From positions 1,956,938 through 2,020,937 of the forward strand of contig JADWQD010000008.1 in the NCBI GenBank assembly GCA_016110215.1: a stretch of 64,000 nucleotides of DNA, read 5' to 3'. The position numbers were made by a program, and so were the translations under genes. Numbering within the stretch: position 1 is the first letter of the stretch; each line of letters starts with the position of its first letter. The notes under the pieces were generated by a model. It was not told where the DNA came from, did no database searches, and was given only the letters and a program-made list of their open reading frames with translations. Source of the stretch: Capronia americana. Its lineage: Eukaryota > Ascomycota > Eurotiomycetes > Chaetothyriales > Herpotrichiellaceae. Shown piece by piece: positions 22,973 to 33,238 of this stretch.

Positions 22973-25096
22973 ATGTAGACCGGTGGTTTGTTGTGTCTGC
23001 AAGCTCAGGCTTTTCTAGTCGTCCTGCTTTCCACCGGGAGGCTGAACGCATGCCGTGGAGAGCGCGAGGTACTTTAGCTCAGTACCGTAAACGGCTCATG
23101 AGCGTTGAAAATTACCCGTAGGAAGTGAACCAAAAGCGAAGGAGAAGCTGATTCACATAAATGCCAGAAGCAAGTCCAGCGCAGCAATTTTGTGTGGGTT
23201 GCTGCCTCTCCCATGCTTGTATCGATGACTCTCTTCGCTTTACTGCTGCTTCTTTTTCTCTCTAATCAGCACCAAGGACAGGTCGTCAGAGATGTTAGAA
23301 CTCGAAGCCCATTCGGGCTTTTGCCGGTCCTGAGCTCTCCGTCCAACGTCAGAATTGAGTTCAATTCCAGTGGATCTGGGGCGTCTGACCCTCTCCAACC
23401 TCCACAGACGGTCCATATCATTCCCTGAGGCATGCAGGCCCAGTACGAAGCCATGTGTGTGATTAGTGATGGTGCCATAACATTTTCTGACCACTGAAAA
23501 TACAGCCAGTATCTACTGACATAGTCGATTAACGTTCGCACTAATCTGAAGATTCCTCATCATCCATCACTGGTCTCTCGGCCTTCGTACAACGTGTCGT
23601 GTTCTTTGACCGGACGGGAGAGAGAGCAGTTCGGAACACATGTACCTCCAGTAGTCTGGTAGGTCTGTCTTGCCAGAAGAATCCGTCGGACCGGGGGGGA
23701 TACACTAGTCTCAATCATAAGACAGGACGTTGATGAGCTGAAAGCCGAGTCGACTGGGATCCAAAAGGTCTCTAAAGCCTGTGTATGCGTCATCTCCTCC
23801 TTCCGTTCCCTTTCTTTCCGTGTCCGTAGAGAAAAGGCACAAGTGCTGAGCGTACGCAGATGTAAAGCGAGTCACTTTCCGAGGATCTACTCGCTGCCCT
23901 TCAACCGATCCGCTGTCTTGGCTCTCGATCACAAGGATATGGCGTCGCCCCTTCATATCTTCAGCCTTATTCAGCTCGGGAAGCTAAGGGCGGCCGCCTC
24001 AACTCAATACGAAAGTAGTGTAAAGTAGGACAGCACAGGCGTCTAGGTAGGAGTTAGGGATCTCTGCACCCGCCCAAGATCGAGACGTGAAATCCAAGAA
24101 GAACATACCTTTTCGAATCCCCCACTAAGACAGTCTGCTTCCACAAATGCTTACGATGGGTGATTTTTAGCTCCTCTGAACACTGCCCCTGCCCAACGCC
24201 GCGCCCAACACATCTGCCAAGTCTTCAACAAAGCGACACCCCTTATGAACTGCCAACTCCTAACGACAAATAAAGCTTCCATTACCACAGCCATTCCTGC
24301 CCTTGTTGCGTAGATTCTCGTTCCCCATAATATCCTGCATCATGTCATGTCTTTGAACACCTCACCCAAGGTGAGGGTATTTTTGCCGTTGAAGCCAGAT
24401 CTGGTCGACCAGATTACACGAAGCCCGGGGTGGTGTGAGAATCAAAGTCAGATTCGATACAGTAGCTGTGAGCAGTGGCAACGATAATAGGCCGTGATTC
24501 TTGAGGTGGAGCTTGTATTCATCTGACATATGAAGCTGGCAGTTCATTGTTGAGGCTGCAATGAATGACAAGTCGGGAGCCAGTCGCTAATAGCCGACGT
24601 CCGGTCCAAGTCGCCTTTTTGTCTTTGTCTTAAGAGTCCCCATTTTGTCGTCAGTGTAATTGTCACGACTCCTGACGTCCGTGGTCAATGAAAGCCGCTC
24701 CGTATCCAGCATACGCCTGGTGCCACCTTCGTCGAGGATATGTCCCTCCCTCTGATGCGTTGCTCACACGGCATACCAATATCCCGTGTCCGCCGTTTGA
24801 AAGGTCTCAATTAGCATGGATATCAGAGCCATTTCCATACCAGCACTTGTTGGCAGAGCAGCGGTCTAGCTAGACCGCGGTATCGATCAGCATCGTCACT
24901 GAGAGCAGCATCAAAGTGACTTCCTGCAAACATCGCGCTCCTAACCCCTCGGCGACCCTTGGCGACACAAACCTATAAATCTCATGGGTGATCTGCTCTT
25001 TGTTTCTTCCATTTGTCTCACTCTACCCAAGCGCAACAGTTGGTCGCGTTGTACACACAATACGCCGTTTCCACCAGTCAGCAGCGGCCTTGCACA
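22973..25096. other. Long intergenic region
   Basis: About 2.1 kb with no supported gene, RNA or repeat. Only short chance frames are seen. Confidence 0.4.
24974..24980 (+). promoter_or_regulatory. TATA box of 25097 gene
   Basis: TATAAAT at 117 bp upstream of the ATG, in a plausible core-promoter position. Confidence 0.4.
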
Positions 25097-25878
25097 ATGA
25101 ACGAGGCAAAGAACACCTGTCAGTGGAGTACCCCATCCCCAGAACCCTCTCGCTCCATTTGGACGTCAACTGCTGTGATCCGCACAAGTTGCAAGTTGCG
25201 CGTTGCGATGCACCATGAGTTGACGGTTCTATACAGTGCCATTGGGTGGCAACGGCCGGTACGCAGCATCGGGGAAGATCAGCAGTTCTTTACCTCGCAA
25301 GGCGAAGCCAAAACGTGGTCCATCCAGCGCAAAAGCCGCAGCAGCTGGGAAGATCAGAAGCTCCCTGCCTCAGAAGTCAAAGTCAAAGCATAGTCCTCCC
25401 GAAGCCAACAATAGTAACCCTGCTGTTTCAGAGACAGAGACAGAGACAGAGACGGCCAGTAAGACAGAAAGCGGTGAGCAGTGAAGAATCTACGGTTGTG
25501 ACATCAACTCCTGACATGCCTGTAGATACCAGCACGCCAAGCACAACCGACAACGTACCCGCCAACGACACACCGATGGCCAATCCCTCCAGTGACGACA
25601 TTGCCGCGGAAATCGCTCCCCAACAACCAGAAATCAGCGACAACAAGCTCGAGCAAGCCATGTACGAGATCATCCAAGGGCGGAATCCAGACGAGGTCGC
25701 CGGGAAGAATGGCTTAGACACAAACCAACTCATCCGAGCGGCTTGCAAGCGCTGGGCCATCGATGGGTTGAGGCTGAAGATGCGGGAGACGGAGCTGGCA
25801 GCGCTGCGTGAGTGTTCCAAGGAGGTGTTGAAGGTCATGGAGGAGCACAAGTGCGCCAGTCAGAGCGGATATCGTTGA
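25097..25878 (+). CDS. Unrecognised small protein with HTH-like (Psq-like) motif and internal duplication
   Basis: Three exons: 25097-25118 (22 nt), 25237-25473 and 25526-25878. Introns are 118 bp (GTCAGT) and 52 bp (GTGAGC, CTGAC branch site), both phase 1. The product has 203 residues. Residues 17-62 hold a basic imperfect duplication (GKISSSLPRKAKPK and GKIRSSLPQKSKSK), followed by an ETETETET run encoded by a CAGAGA microsatellite. The C-terminal helical domain (about 125-195) contains NPDEVAGKN (140-148) and GLDTNQLIRAACKRW, then a probable coiled coil. The basic N-terminus plus helical domain suggests a nuclear protein, but nothing proves DNA binding. No known family. Confidence 0.6.
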
Positions 25879-26859
25879 GGTCGTTGATTGCTGGGCTCTG
25901 ATCAAACTTGGCCATTCTGGGCATGGAGAACCCGTCCACCCGTTACGCTGTCCACATCTGGTGACGGAGCTTCATGGATCAATCATCGGGAGGCCGATAG
26001 CACTCCACTGTTCCCAACTCATGTGGAAAGAGGTTGACGCTTGAAGTCGACGGATAGACAGGCGCAAGTAGGACATGAGGCCTCCGATGCAACTTGTCAG
26101 TGTTCCAGAGTGAAGATAGAATTGCCAAACTCCGATCTGACCTTCATGTGCCCGTAAGTGGCATGCAGAGTCCCCTCCGCATCTGTGTAAAGTGTGTAAA
26201 AATGGCCTTCCCTTGACCAATGTCACTGTACGTATGGAGAGGCAATGGATTCCCGCTTGAAGCCCTTAAAGAGCGTTCCATCAGCTCCAACTGATGCCGG
26301 ACCACTGGTGCGAAGACCCTACACAATGTGTCTCATTGACGCGAATCGATGCAGTGCAATGAGTTGCGAAACTTAAACATAAAAGCATTATATCTCATCT
26401 ATTACAATAATAGCCGTAAATATCTAATCATTACTACTATTAGCATCGTGGCATTGAAGAAAGTATGGTACCTCGCCCGCACGGAGTACGCCGTCGACAA
26501 TTATCATATTGCTCGCCATACCTTCCTTCCTTCCTTTCCCCCCCTTGATCACGCCAACGGACATTTAACCGTTTCTGCTCGTAAGCAAGGGACGCGCCCA
26601 CGCCCACCGAGACGCAGCAACGTCAAGCGAGATCGGAGCTTTCGCTGGCTCCCCGCAGTGATGATTCAAATGATTTGCGCCATCGAAAAAAATTGGGGAC
26701 AGTCAAAGTCGCAGGGCGAAATGGAATCATAATCATAATCAGTTACGCCCTACTCGTACGCTTCGAGGTCTTGTTGGAGATAGAGCTCACTACTTAGAAA
26801 AGCCACGTTTCTTTCTCGACTTCATTCTTTAACCGTGGTTTTTCATTTCAAGTTCTTTC
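25879..26859. other. Intergenic, AT-rich patch and promoter
   Basis: About 980 bp. A short AT-rich patch lies at 26370-26460 and a pyrimidine-rich leader precedes the PLP-enzyme ATG. No gene seen. Confidence 0.45.
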
Positions 26860-28200
26860 ATGGCTACCGCTGCCCCTCCTATCGAGGGGTCTGACCCTTC
26901 GGATCTCCCCCAACCTGCGCAACAACAGACCAATGGCACCTCCCCCGATCCTCACTCGGTGGAAGAACAGCTATCGCGAGAATTAGACATGACCAGTCTC
27001 TCTCCTTCCACACAAGCAGTCCACGCCGATGACCCGCTGAACCTCGTCGATGACGTCGCGCCGCCTATCCACGTCTCAACCACGTTCCGCTACAGTAAAG
27101 ATCCCTCCCAACTGCGGCCGTATTATGAGAGGCCTGAACCCATCTTCGCGCAGGGAGAACACATCTACTCAAGACATACCACGCATAGCACATCGAGGCT
27201 GGAAAAGATTCTGAGCGTGCTGTTGAAGGGCGAGTGCTTGACGTATTCGTCCGGGCTAGCTTCGTTCAATGCGTTGATCACGTTTCTAGCTCCCAAGAGA
27301 GTGGCCATCGGGGCAGGATATCATGGTTGCCATGGCGTGCTGGAACTGCACCAACGGTTGTCTGGATTGAAGGTTTTGCCGCTGGATTGCAAGCCTGAAG
27401 ACCTTCAGAAGGGCGATCTTATACATCTCGAGACACCCGTCAATCCCACAGGGTTGGCGTTTAATATCCAACACTATGCAGATATCGCACACTCAAGAGG
27501 GGCTTATCTTAGTGTCGATGCCACCTTTGCGCCGCCGCCGTTGCAGGACCCGTTCAAGCATGGCGCAGATATTGTGATGCACTCCGGCACAAAATACATC
27601 GGTGGACATTCAGATATGCTGTGCGGTGTGTTGGCGGTCAAGCAAAAGGAGTGGATACCCAAGATGCTCAATGATCGGCTATACCTAGGTGCTGTGATGG
27701 GCGGTCTGGAAGGTTGGCTCGGCGTAAGGAGTGTTCGAACGCTCGAGCTGCGAGTCATGAGACAAAGCGAGAGTGCTGGGAGAATAGTCGACGCCCTCGA
27801 CGGCGCTCTGACAGGACACACAGTCGGCACGGGACTTTCACAGTCCGATGCCGAAATCATCAAGTCGGTCGTCAAGGAGGTCCTTCACGCCAGTCTCCAG
27901 ACCCAGGACTATAAGACGTGGCTCAAGAAGCAAATGCCTAATGGATACGGCCCGGTCTTCTCCATCGTCTTCAAATCGTCCGAGCTTGCAAAGGCATTGC
28001 CCAGCAAGTTGCATCTCTTCCACCACGCGACAAGCCTGGGTGGAATTGAGAGCTTGGTTGAGTGGAGAGCGATGACAGATTCAACCGTCGGAAAAGACCT
28101 TTGTAGATTCAGTATCGGTATCGAGGACGAGAAGGATTTGCTAGACGACCTTATCCAGGGTTTCAAGGCACTGGGCGAGGTCAACGGGTCGTCGAGCTAG
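26860..28200 (+). CDS. Cys/Met-metabolism PLP-dependent enzyme (cystathionine gamma-synthase/lyase-like)
   Basis: An intronless 446-residue protein. A disordered Pro/Gln-rich N-terminus of about 45 residues precedes the fold-type I transsulfuration domain: STQAVHADD, APPIHVSTTFRY, then IYSRHTTHSTSRLEKIL, which corresponds to the conserved YSR phosphate-binding segment. The Schiff-base lysine is K245 in SGTKYIGGHSD. Other anchors are HLETPVNPTG and VDATFAPPPLQDP. The family acts on cystathionine, homoserine esters or methionine. Fungi carry several paralogues and the exact reaction cannot be read from sequence. Probably cytosolic. Confidence 0.88.
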   Translation: MATAAPPIEGSDPSDLPQPAQQQTNGTSPDPHSVEEQLSRELDMTSLSPSTQAVHADDPLNLVDDVAPPIHVSTTFRYSKDPSQLRPYYERPEPIFAQGEHIYSRHTTHSTSRLEKILSVLLKGECLTYSSGLASFNALITFLAPKRVAIGAGYHGCHGVLELHQRLSGLKVLPLDCKPEDLQKGDLIHLETPVNPTGLAFNIQHYADIAHSRGAYLSVDATFAPPPLQDPFKHGADIVMHSGTKYIGGHSDMLCGVLAVKQKEWIPKMLNDRLYLGAVMGGLEGWLGVRSVRTLELRVMRQSESAGRIVDALDGALTGHTVGTGLSQSDAEIIKSVVKEVLHASLQTQDYKTWLKKQMPNGYGPVFSIVFKSSELAKALPSKLHLFHHATSLGGIESLVEWRAMTDSTVGKDLCRFSIGIEDEKDLLDDLIQGFKALGEVNGSSS

Positions 28201-28263
28201 GTTTCCCATGCATCACATAGACATGCGTTGCCACATAGCCAGATAGAGATGATGGTGGACATG

Positions 28264-29391
28264 TCATAGCCAATTGGACGGCTCTTGTTTTTCCCGGGCT
28301 GTATCTCTTCGCAGAGGTCGGGTCTCTCTAATCTCACCGGCCGGTCCCTCTCTATCGAGATGCATCCGGAGAGCATCGCCCTCCCTGAACTTCTCGCGTG
28401 GACTCGCATTCGGCTCTTCTTCCTTGACGATCGGAGAGTCGGTCGGCTCTTCAAACACCGCAGGCGGCGGCTGCACAATGCGCACAGGCCGAGGCGAGAT
28501 AATCTCTGCTGTATCTGGCGTCGACACTCCTCTGCTGACAGGCGAATTCGCATTCCCTCCAACCCGAAGAGTCATTTCAAACTCCTTGTCTAGCCCGGAT
28601 GTGCCGGTCGCGTCAGCAGCAAAGCCTGTCTGTACGCGCTGCATCATCCTGGGCCGAAGGGCATCCGGAGGAGCATGTACGGGACCAGGAGACGGAGGGA
28701 CCGGACTGGGTCGTTTTCCATAGGTACCGTTCATAGACGCTTCTGGCGGATGTTGACCACGACGAGACATCGGCGAGGCAGATCTCGCTCGTTGTCTGGC
28801 CTTTCCGATCTCGACTGGGGGTGTAGGTGCGTCGTCACCTCCTTCGCCAATGATGACTGGCGGGGCGTCCATGAATGACACGCTTAGTTTCCTGCCTCGA
28901 CCCTTCTTCTTTGGCTTGTTGGAAAACGAGCTCGCGGACAGACTGCGGGCCTGGTATTCGGGCCGGAGGAAGTTATTGATGTCTTGCTCTGTGGTTCCCA
29001 CAAACTGTGCTCGAGGCCATCTTTGAGCGTTCGAGACGTCGATCTTAGGGACCGAGATCTTTCTGGGAGATCGTTGAGCGGCATATGGACTGGTAGTGGA
29101 GTCGGAGGTGGATGGTCTTGGGGACACAGGAGAAGCCGACTGCTCGTCGGTGGTGGTGGCTGTTGAGCGTTGTGGCAAGGTATTCCCCGTGCTTGAGGTC
29201 GATGTTCTTCCAGCAGCCAGAAAGTCATTCACGTCGTCTGACAGTTCTGCTTCCTTCGGTCTCTCATTCTCCTTCTTGAACTTGCTCTTTGTACGGGCCA
29301 AGGCTCCCTTGAGCCGATCGCGCTTGGACTGTTTGTTGTTCTCCGATGGGATGGCACTGTCGGCCCTGTCATCCTCGTCCATCGTCTCCAT
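28264..29391 (-). CDS. Conserved-looking disordered protein, function unknown
   Basis: I place the start at ATG 29391 (METMDEDDR), giving 375 residues. The frame stays open upstream to about 29,660 without an ATG, and that stretch is CT-rich, so it is treated as leader. The protein begins with a basic helical patch (SKRDRLKGALARTKSKFKK) and an acidic SDDVNDFLAAG motif. Long Ser/Pro/Thr-rich segments follow, with many SP and RS sites and a basic KPKKKGRGRK cluster. There is no membrane helix or catalytic motif. The Ser-Pro sites suggest a phosphorylated scaffold or regulator; that is inference. Confidence 0.7.
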   Translation of the reverse strand: METMDEDDRADSAIPSENNKQSKRDRLKGALARTKSKFKKENERPKEAELSDDVNDFLAAGRTSTSSTGNTLPQRSTATTTDEQSASPVSPRPSTSDSTTSPYAAQRSPRKISVPKIDVSNAQRWPRAQFVGTTEQDINNFLRPEYQARSLSASSFSNKPKKKGRGRKLSVSFMDAPPVIIGEGGDDAPTPPVEIGKARQRARSASPMSRRGQHPPEASMNGTYGKRPSPVPPSPGPVHAPPDALRPRMMQRVQTGFAADATGTSGLDKEFEMTLRVGGNANSPVSRGVSTPDTAEIISPRPVRIVQPPPAVFEEPTDSPIVKEEEPNASPREKFREGDALRMHLDREGPAGEIRETRPLRRDTAREKQEPSNWL

Positions 29392-30108
29392 AGCAGTGAT
29401 ATCTCCCTCGCGAGACCATGGTCGAGTGGGAAGATAGGACACAGAGAGGGGCAGATCGTAGGTAGAAAGGCTGAAACAAGGTGGATCGAGGGAGTGAATG
29501 TGGATGTCAGACTTCCAGAAGCCAGAGGAGGAGGACAGGGAACGATTGGAATGCTGGTCGAGTCCCTCAGGCTGAGGTGAGGCCTGGCTGCGAGGCGCGT
29601 CTCGAAAGCATGATGCGTACTGCGACTGATTGGGATCTGCCCGTTGCAGTTATCCGCTTGGGCAAGTAATCATTCCTACTCCAAGCAGTTGCGGCGTCCG
29701 TTTATTGTAGGCCAATGACGGGCTGCTGTTCCTCGTACACCTTGCTTCAACCCAAGGCCCCGAGAAATGCAACCACGGAGCCCGACGTGGTTATCGCCGG
29801 TGCGCTTATCGCTTATCTCAACGTGATTTTAGGCTTGTATTTCGGTGGTATTGTACCTCGGCACACACGCCTTGCGTAGTTAGACCTCGCCGCCGTGCTG
29901 ATCTGAGCTGGCTGACTTAGTTTCCTCCTGAAAATGGTGAATGGGATAAAAGGTCTTCTCGTTCTATCATAGATTCAGCTGAAATTCTTGCAATCAGTCC
30001 TCGGTAATACATATCCAGCTCTTTTCACTGGTTCAGCATAGTTGTGCTTCAATCTTCCCACCACCAAAATCACAACAAGGGCGTCCCCAAGCCACAACAA
30101 GAACCACC
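29392..30108. other. Divergent promoter region
   Basis: 717 bp between the disordered protein (minus) and the thioesterase (plus). It includes the CT-rich leader of the minus gene; a small upstream frame starts at the ATG near 29,419. No other gene seen. Confidence 0.5.
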
Positions 30109-30648
30109 ATGTCGAAAAAGCCAGAACCTATGAATCCTCACAAGGAAGTCTTCCAAAAGTACGGAAACTTCCTGGAACTACCGCTCAAAGAGCGCGTGAT
30201 GGCTCTCGAGCGATCGATCACCGACGACCCGAATTTCTTCGGCTTCGACACGTTCTCGCTCAGACACAGCTCCGCCAAACTCCTGGAAGCGACGCCAAAC
30301 TGGACGAAATGGTCCCTTGTCATCGGATCAGAACTCTGCAATAAGGGCGGGAACCTTCACGGTGGCGCCGCCGCCACGCTGCTTGACAACCTAACGTCCA
30401 CGGCGTTGGTGACTATTGCCAAGGAGGGATTCTTGGACGGGGGGCATGTCAGTCGGACGATTACCATGAGTTATCTTCGGCCCGTGCCCATGGGCGCCAA
30501 GGTCACGGTCGAATGTGAGGTCCTTGCCGCGGGACGGAATACGGCGAATGTCCTGGGGAAGGTGTATAATGAGGAGGGCAAGTTGTGCGTTACGTGTGTG
30601 CATGACAAGGCGGTGTTCTCGAGTAAAGGTCGGGAGGCAAAGTTATGA
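30109..30648 (+). CDS. Hotdog-fold acyl-CoA thioesterase (PaaI/ACOT13-like)
   Basis: An intronless 179-residue protein. It carries the hotdog signature: Asn82-Leu-His84-Gly-Gly86 within CNKGGNLHGGAAATLLD, with Asp93 on the central helix. The strands SRTITMSYLRPVPMGAKV and TANVLGKVYNEEGKLCVTCV follow. Members hydrolyse acyl-CoA thioesters; ACOT13-type enzymes usually act as tetramers. No targeting signal is clear. Substrate chain length is unknown. Family assignment is firm. Confidence 0.88.
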   Translation: MSKKPEPMNPHKEVFQKYGNFLELPLKERVMALERSITDDPNFFGFDTFSLRHSSAKLLEATPNWTKWSLVIGSELCNKGGNLHGGAAATLLDNLTSTALVTIAKEGFLDGGHVSRTITMSYLRPVPMGAKVTVECEVLAAGRNTANVLGKVYNEEGKLCVTCVHDKAVFSSKGREAKL

Positions 30649-30952
30649 TCGTGAATGGGGTGCAAGTTGGTGTCTAGAATCATGTTGGTTTCGATTTAGA
30701 GCACAGTTTGGCTAGAATAGACTAGAGCGCATCTCAACCACGGCTGCATTGGTTCAGTTGTCGCTCGTTGCAAACGTCTTCAGCAATGACAGTTAGACCT
30801 TCAAATGGTGCCCATGCTCGATGATCAACGCTCAAACACCGCCCGCCACCGTCCCCTTCAAATGCAATATCAAGGCACAACGTCATGTCTCTCCCGGTTC
30901 TCATCCATGTACAGAAGCTCGCCCGTTCCTTAGAAACCAAACACTTTCAGCC
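30649..30952. other. Convergent 3' spacer
   Basis: 304 bp between two converging genes. Nothing but untranslated sequence is visible. Confidence 0.5.
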
Positions 30953-31778
30953 TTAAGTATGTCCCAGAGCTTCGGAAGCGTCCTCAATTATCTGCCTCAA
31001 CCTGTGGTTCTCCGCTTTCAATCTTGCGAGCTCACCGGAATTCCCAGGGTTATCCGCAGAGGATGTAAGGACCTGTTTCGGTTGACCCAGTCTCCGCTCC
31101 ATCATCAAACAAACAGCCTTGTAGAATCTTCCTGTTGGCGTGATCCCACCCTCGGAATCGACGCGGTTAAGGATGTCTTTGTCGATGAATGCGCGGACCT
31201 TCTCCTTGTACGACTTTTCAACATCCCTTCGCCCACGGAAATCCACGGCAGTCTCTAGCGTGTTTGTGTTAGCATATCTCTCCCTACTAGTCACACAAAC
31301 TGCAGAACGTACTCGACATTGACAATGGTTTAGGAGATTCCTGCTTTGGTCCAGACATTCTATGGTACCGCGGATCTCTCTTGACAACCGTCGTCTTTGC
31401 TTTCTTGCGTGGATTGCCGTAGGTGCTGTTGGTTGTCACGGACTGAAAATACTCGCTTGCGGTGGATTCCACGCCGTTCACACGTATAGTCAACTCGTCG
31501 CCGCTGCTGTCCGCCCACTCGTCCTTGCTCGCGCTGGGGACACGTCGCTTTCTTCGAGACTGTGATGGCGCTGGAGGAGCTTGGATTTTCGGAGCGATGG
31601 TGATTGCCGGGGCTTCTTCGTGTACGATGTCGCCCAAGTCCTCGTCCGCTGGGCTGGATTTGGCGCGTGGCGCATTGATGAATGATCTGAGGTTGGGTAG
31701 AGCTACGGCCGTGGAGGTTCCTAATGGCGCGTTCATCGACACGCGATCTCGACTCGAAATTGGTGTCGGAGTCCTCAT
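30953..31778 (-). CDS. Unrecognised protein with basic middle and C-terminal coiled coil; 5' end uncertain
   Basis: Exons 31778-31313 and 31254-30953 are joined across a 58-bp phase-1 intron (GTACGT donor, CTAAC branch site), giving 255 residues from ATG 31778. The first exon is disordered with a basic cluster (SQSRRKRRVPSASKDEW) and a second (NPRKKAKTTVVKRDPR), suggesting nuclear location. The second exon is folded (VEKSYKEKVRAFIDKDIL, GRFYKAVCLMMERRLG) and ends in a short coiled coil (ELARLKAENHRLRQIIED). The same frame is open upstream across a TGA at 31821-31823 and a likely further exon, so the true protein may be longer or the gene damaged. Not recognised. Confidence 0.55.
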
Positions 31779-33238
31779 TTCCGAGACTGCAGGGCGCACT
31801 TCAGGTTGGACCTGCTCGGATCATTCAAAGACGCGTTTGGCGGGACCCGACGACACCTTGGATGGTAACCAAGAGCGGTCTCGAAAATCTCTCAAGTTGT
31901 GTACTTCTGGAAAGTTGTCAGTCCGCTAGTATAAGTTTGTGGTACTGTCTTTGGCTTTGATATCGGATGCTGAGGGGACTGATATTGTGCGAGGACTCAC
32001 TAGGAGCAGATATCGAATACGAGCAGCAAGACAAATAGTCACTTCCAGGCTCGGTTGAGGTCTGGCGACGTGTGAGTCGAGGCCAGGAAAATTCACGGAG
32101 GTAGTGAGTTGAATGGTCGGAAAGTGAAGGATGTCGATGAAGCGAACATTATACTGTAACAGGTTCGGCATCCAGCGAGGAAAGACGGTCACCAATTCAC
32201 AAATCAAGTCTTCAATATCTACCTCACCTTGACCGTGCCCTCAGATGTCACCAACGAGCATTACTTCAAATATGTTTCGGATCCGCTGCGGTTACCTTCA
32301 TCTTTCACTGCTGTTGCGGCCACGGCGGTTAATTAATCAGAGAATCGACAATGAGGGTCAGGTATCGCAGGAACGGCGACCTCAGTCTTGATGGCTCCTG
32401 CCATGTTTCAATCAGACCCTGCTGTAATCGCTGTTGTCTGCAACAACGAGTACTGTGTCGAATGATTCCGAAGGCAAGAGTTTGCGTAATATGATCGAAC
32501 CGCCAGGAGCTCGTCACCGGCAACTCTGGAAATTCTCCCATCTGAGATAAATAAATAACCGAGGAACAGAGACGATGCATGTCGTCCAAATTAAGAGCTT
32601 CCAACCCCACAAGCATGTACAAGCTTCTCCGCAAAATCCCACCGCCGCTTCCTTCCACCTCGTATCCTCGGGGGTGGGTGGCTGGGTGGATTTTACCCAC
32701 TGCTGACTTCCGTCTCTTTTTCCTCACGGCCACATGGGACATCTGGTTTCTTTTGACCCAGACCTGGCCGGCTGGTTCTCCGTGCCGCTCTGATTACAGA
32801 TCCTATGACTAGCTTTACAGCCGGTGCCGAAAAATCACCACGTGTGGTTGGCGAACGACGGGCTGCCGGAAAATACCCCCTTGATTTAAGTCCACTATTG
32901 AACGATTGGCGGCTCTGTTCGCCCTGCAGCGAGGAAGTATCCCATTAATGACTAGCTTCTCCGAATTACTCCAGCTTCACGCTGGACACTCTCGTTTGTT
33001 GCGGAGAAGATTGTCGGAGTCTGCCCGGTGGGCGTCTCCTGACCAACTGCCGGGGCAGAACGAGGTGGCTAGACCATGAACGAAGGACGCGACTGGCACT
33101 CGTACCGGTCCGGTGGTTCGCGTATATCTCGCAGGAGATATGTTGTCAGGACATAATTTCCTCGCTTTAACCCCCAACTTCCTCTCTCTTCACCCAGAAA
33201 ATCGAGTTTCTTCGTGAATAGCGTGTCCAGCCAGCAAG
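31779..33238. other. Possible 5' exons of the minus gene, then promoter of the MFS gene
   Basis: 31824-31906 and 32001 to about 32150 look like minus-strand exons, joined by a 94-bp intron with a GTGAGT donor and a CTGAC branch site. A 137-codon minus-strand frame at 32329-32742 starts at ATG but shows no family signature and is not called. The right part is upstream of the MFS pump gene. Confidence 0.35.

Noticed and set aside
32329..32742. 137-codon minus-strand frame with ATG
   Set aside because: No domain or convincing splice connection to the downstream coiled-coil gene.
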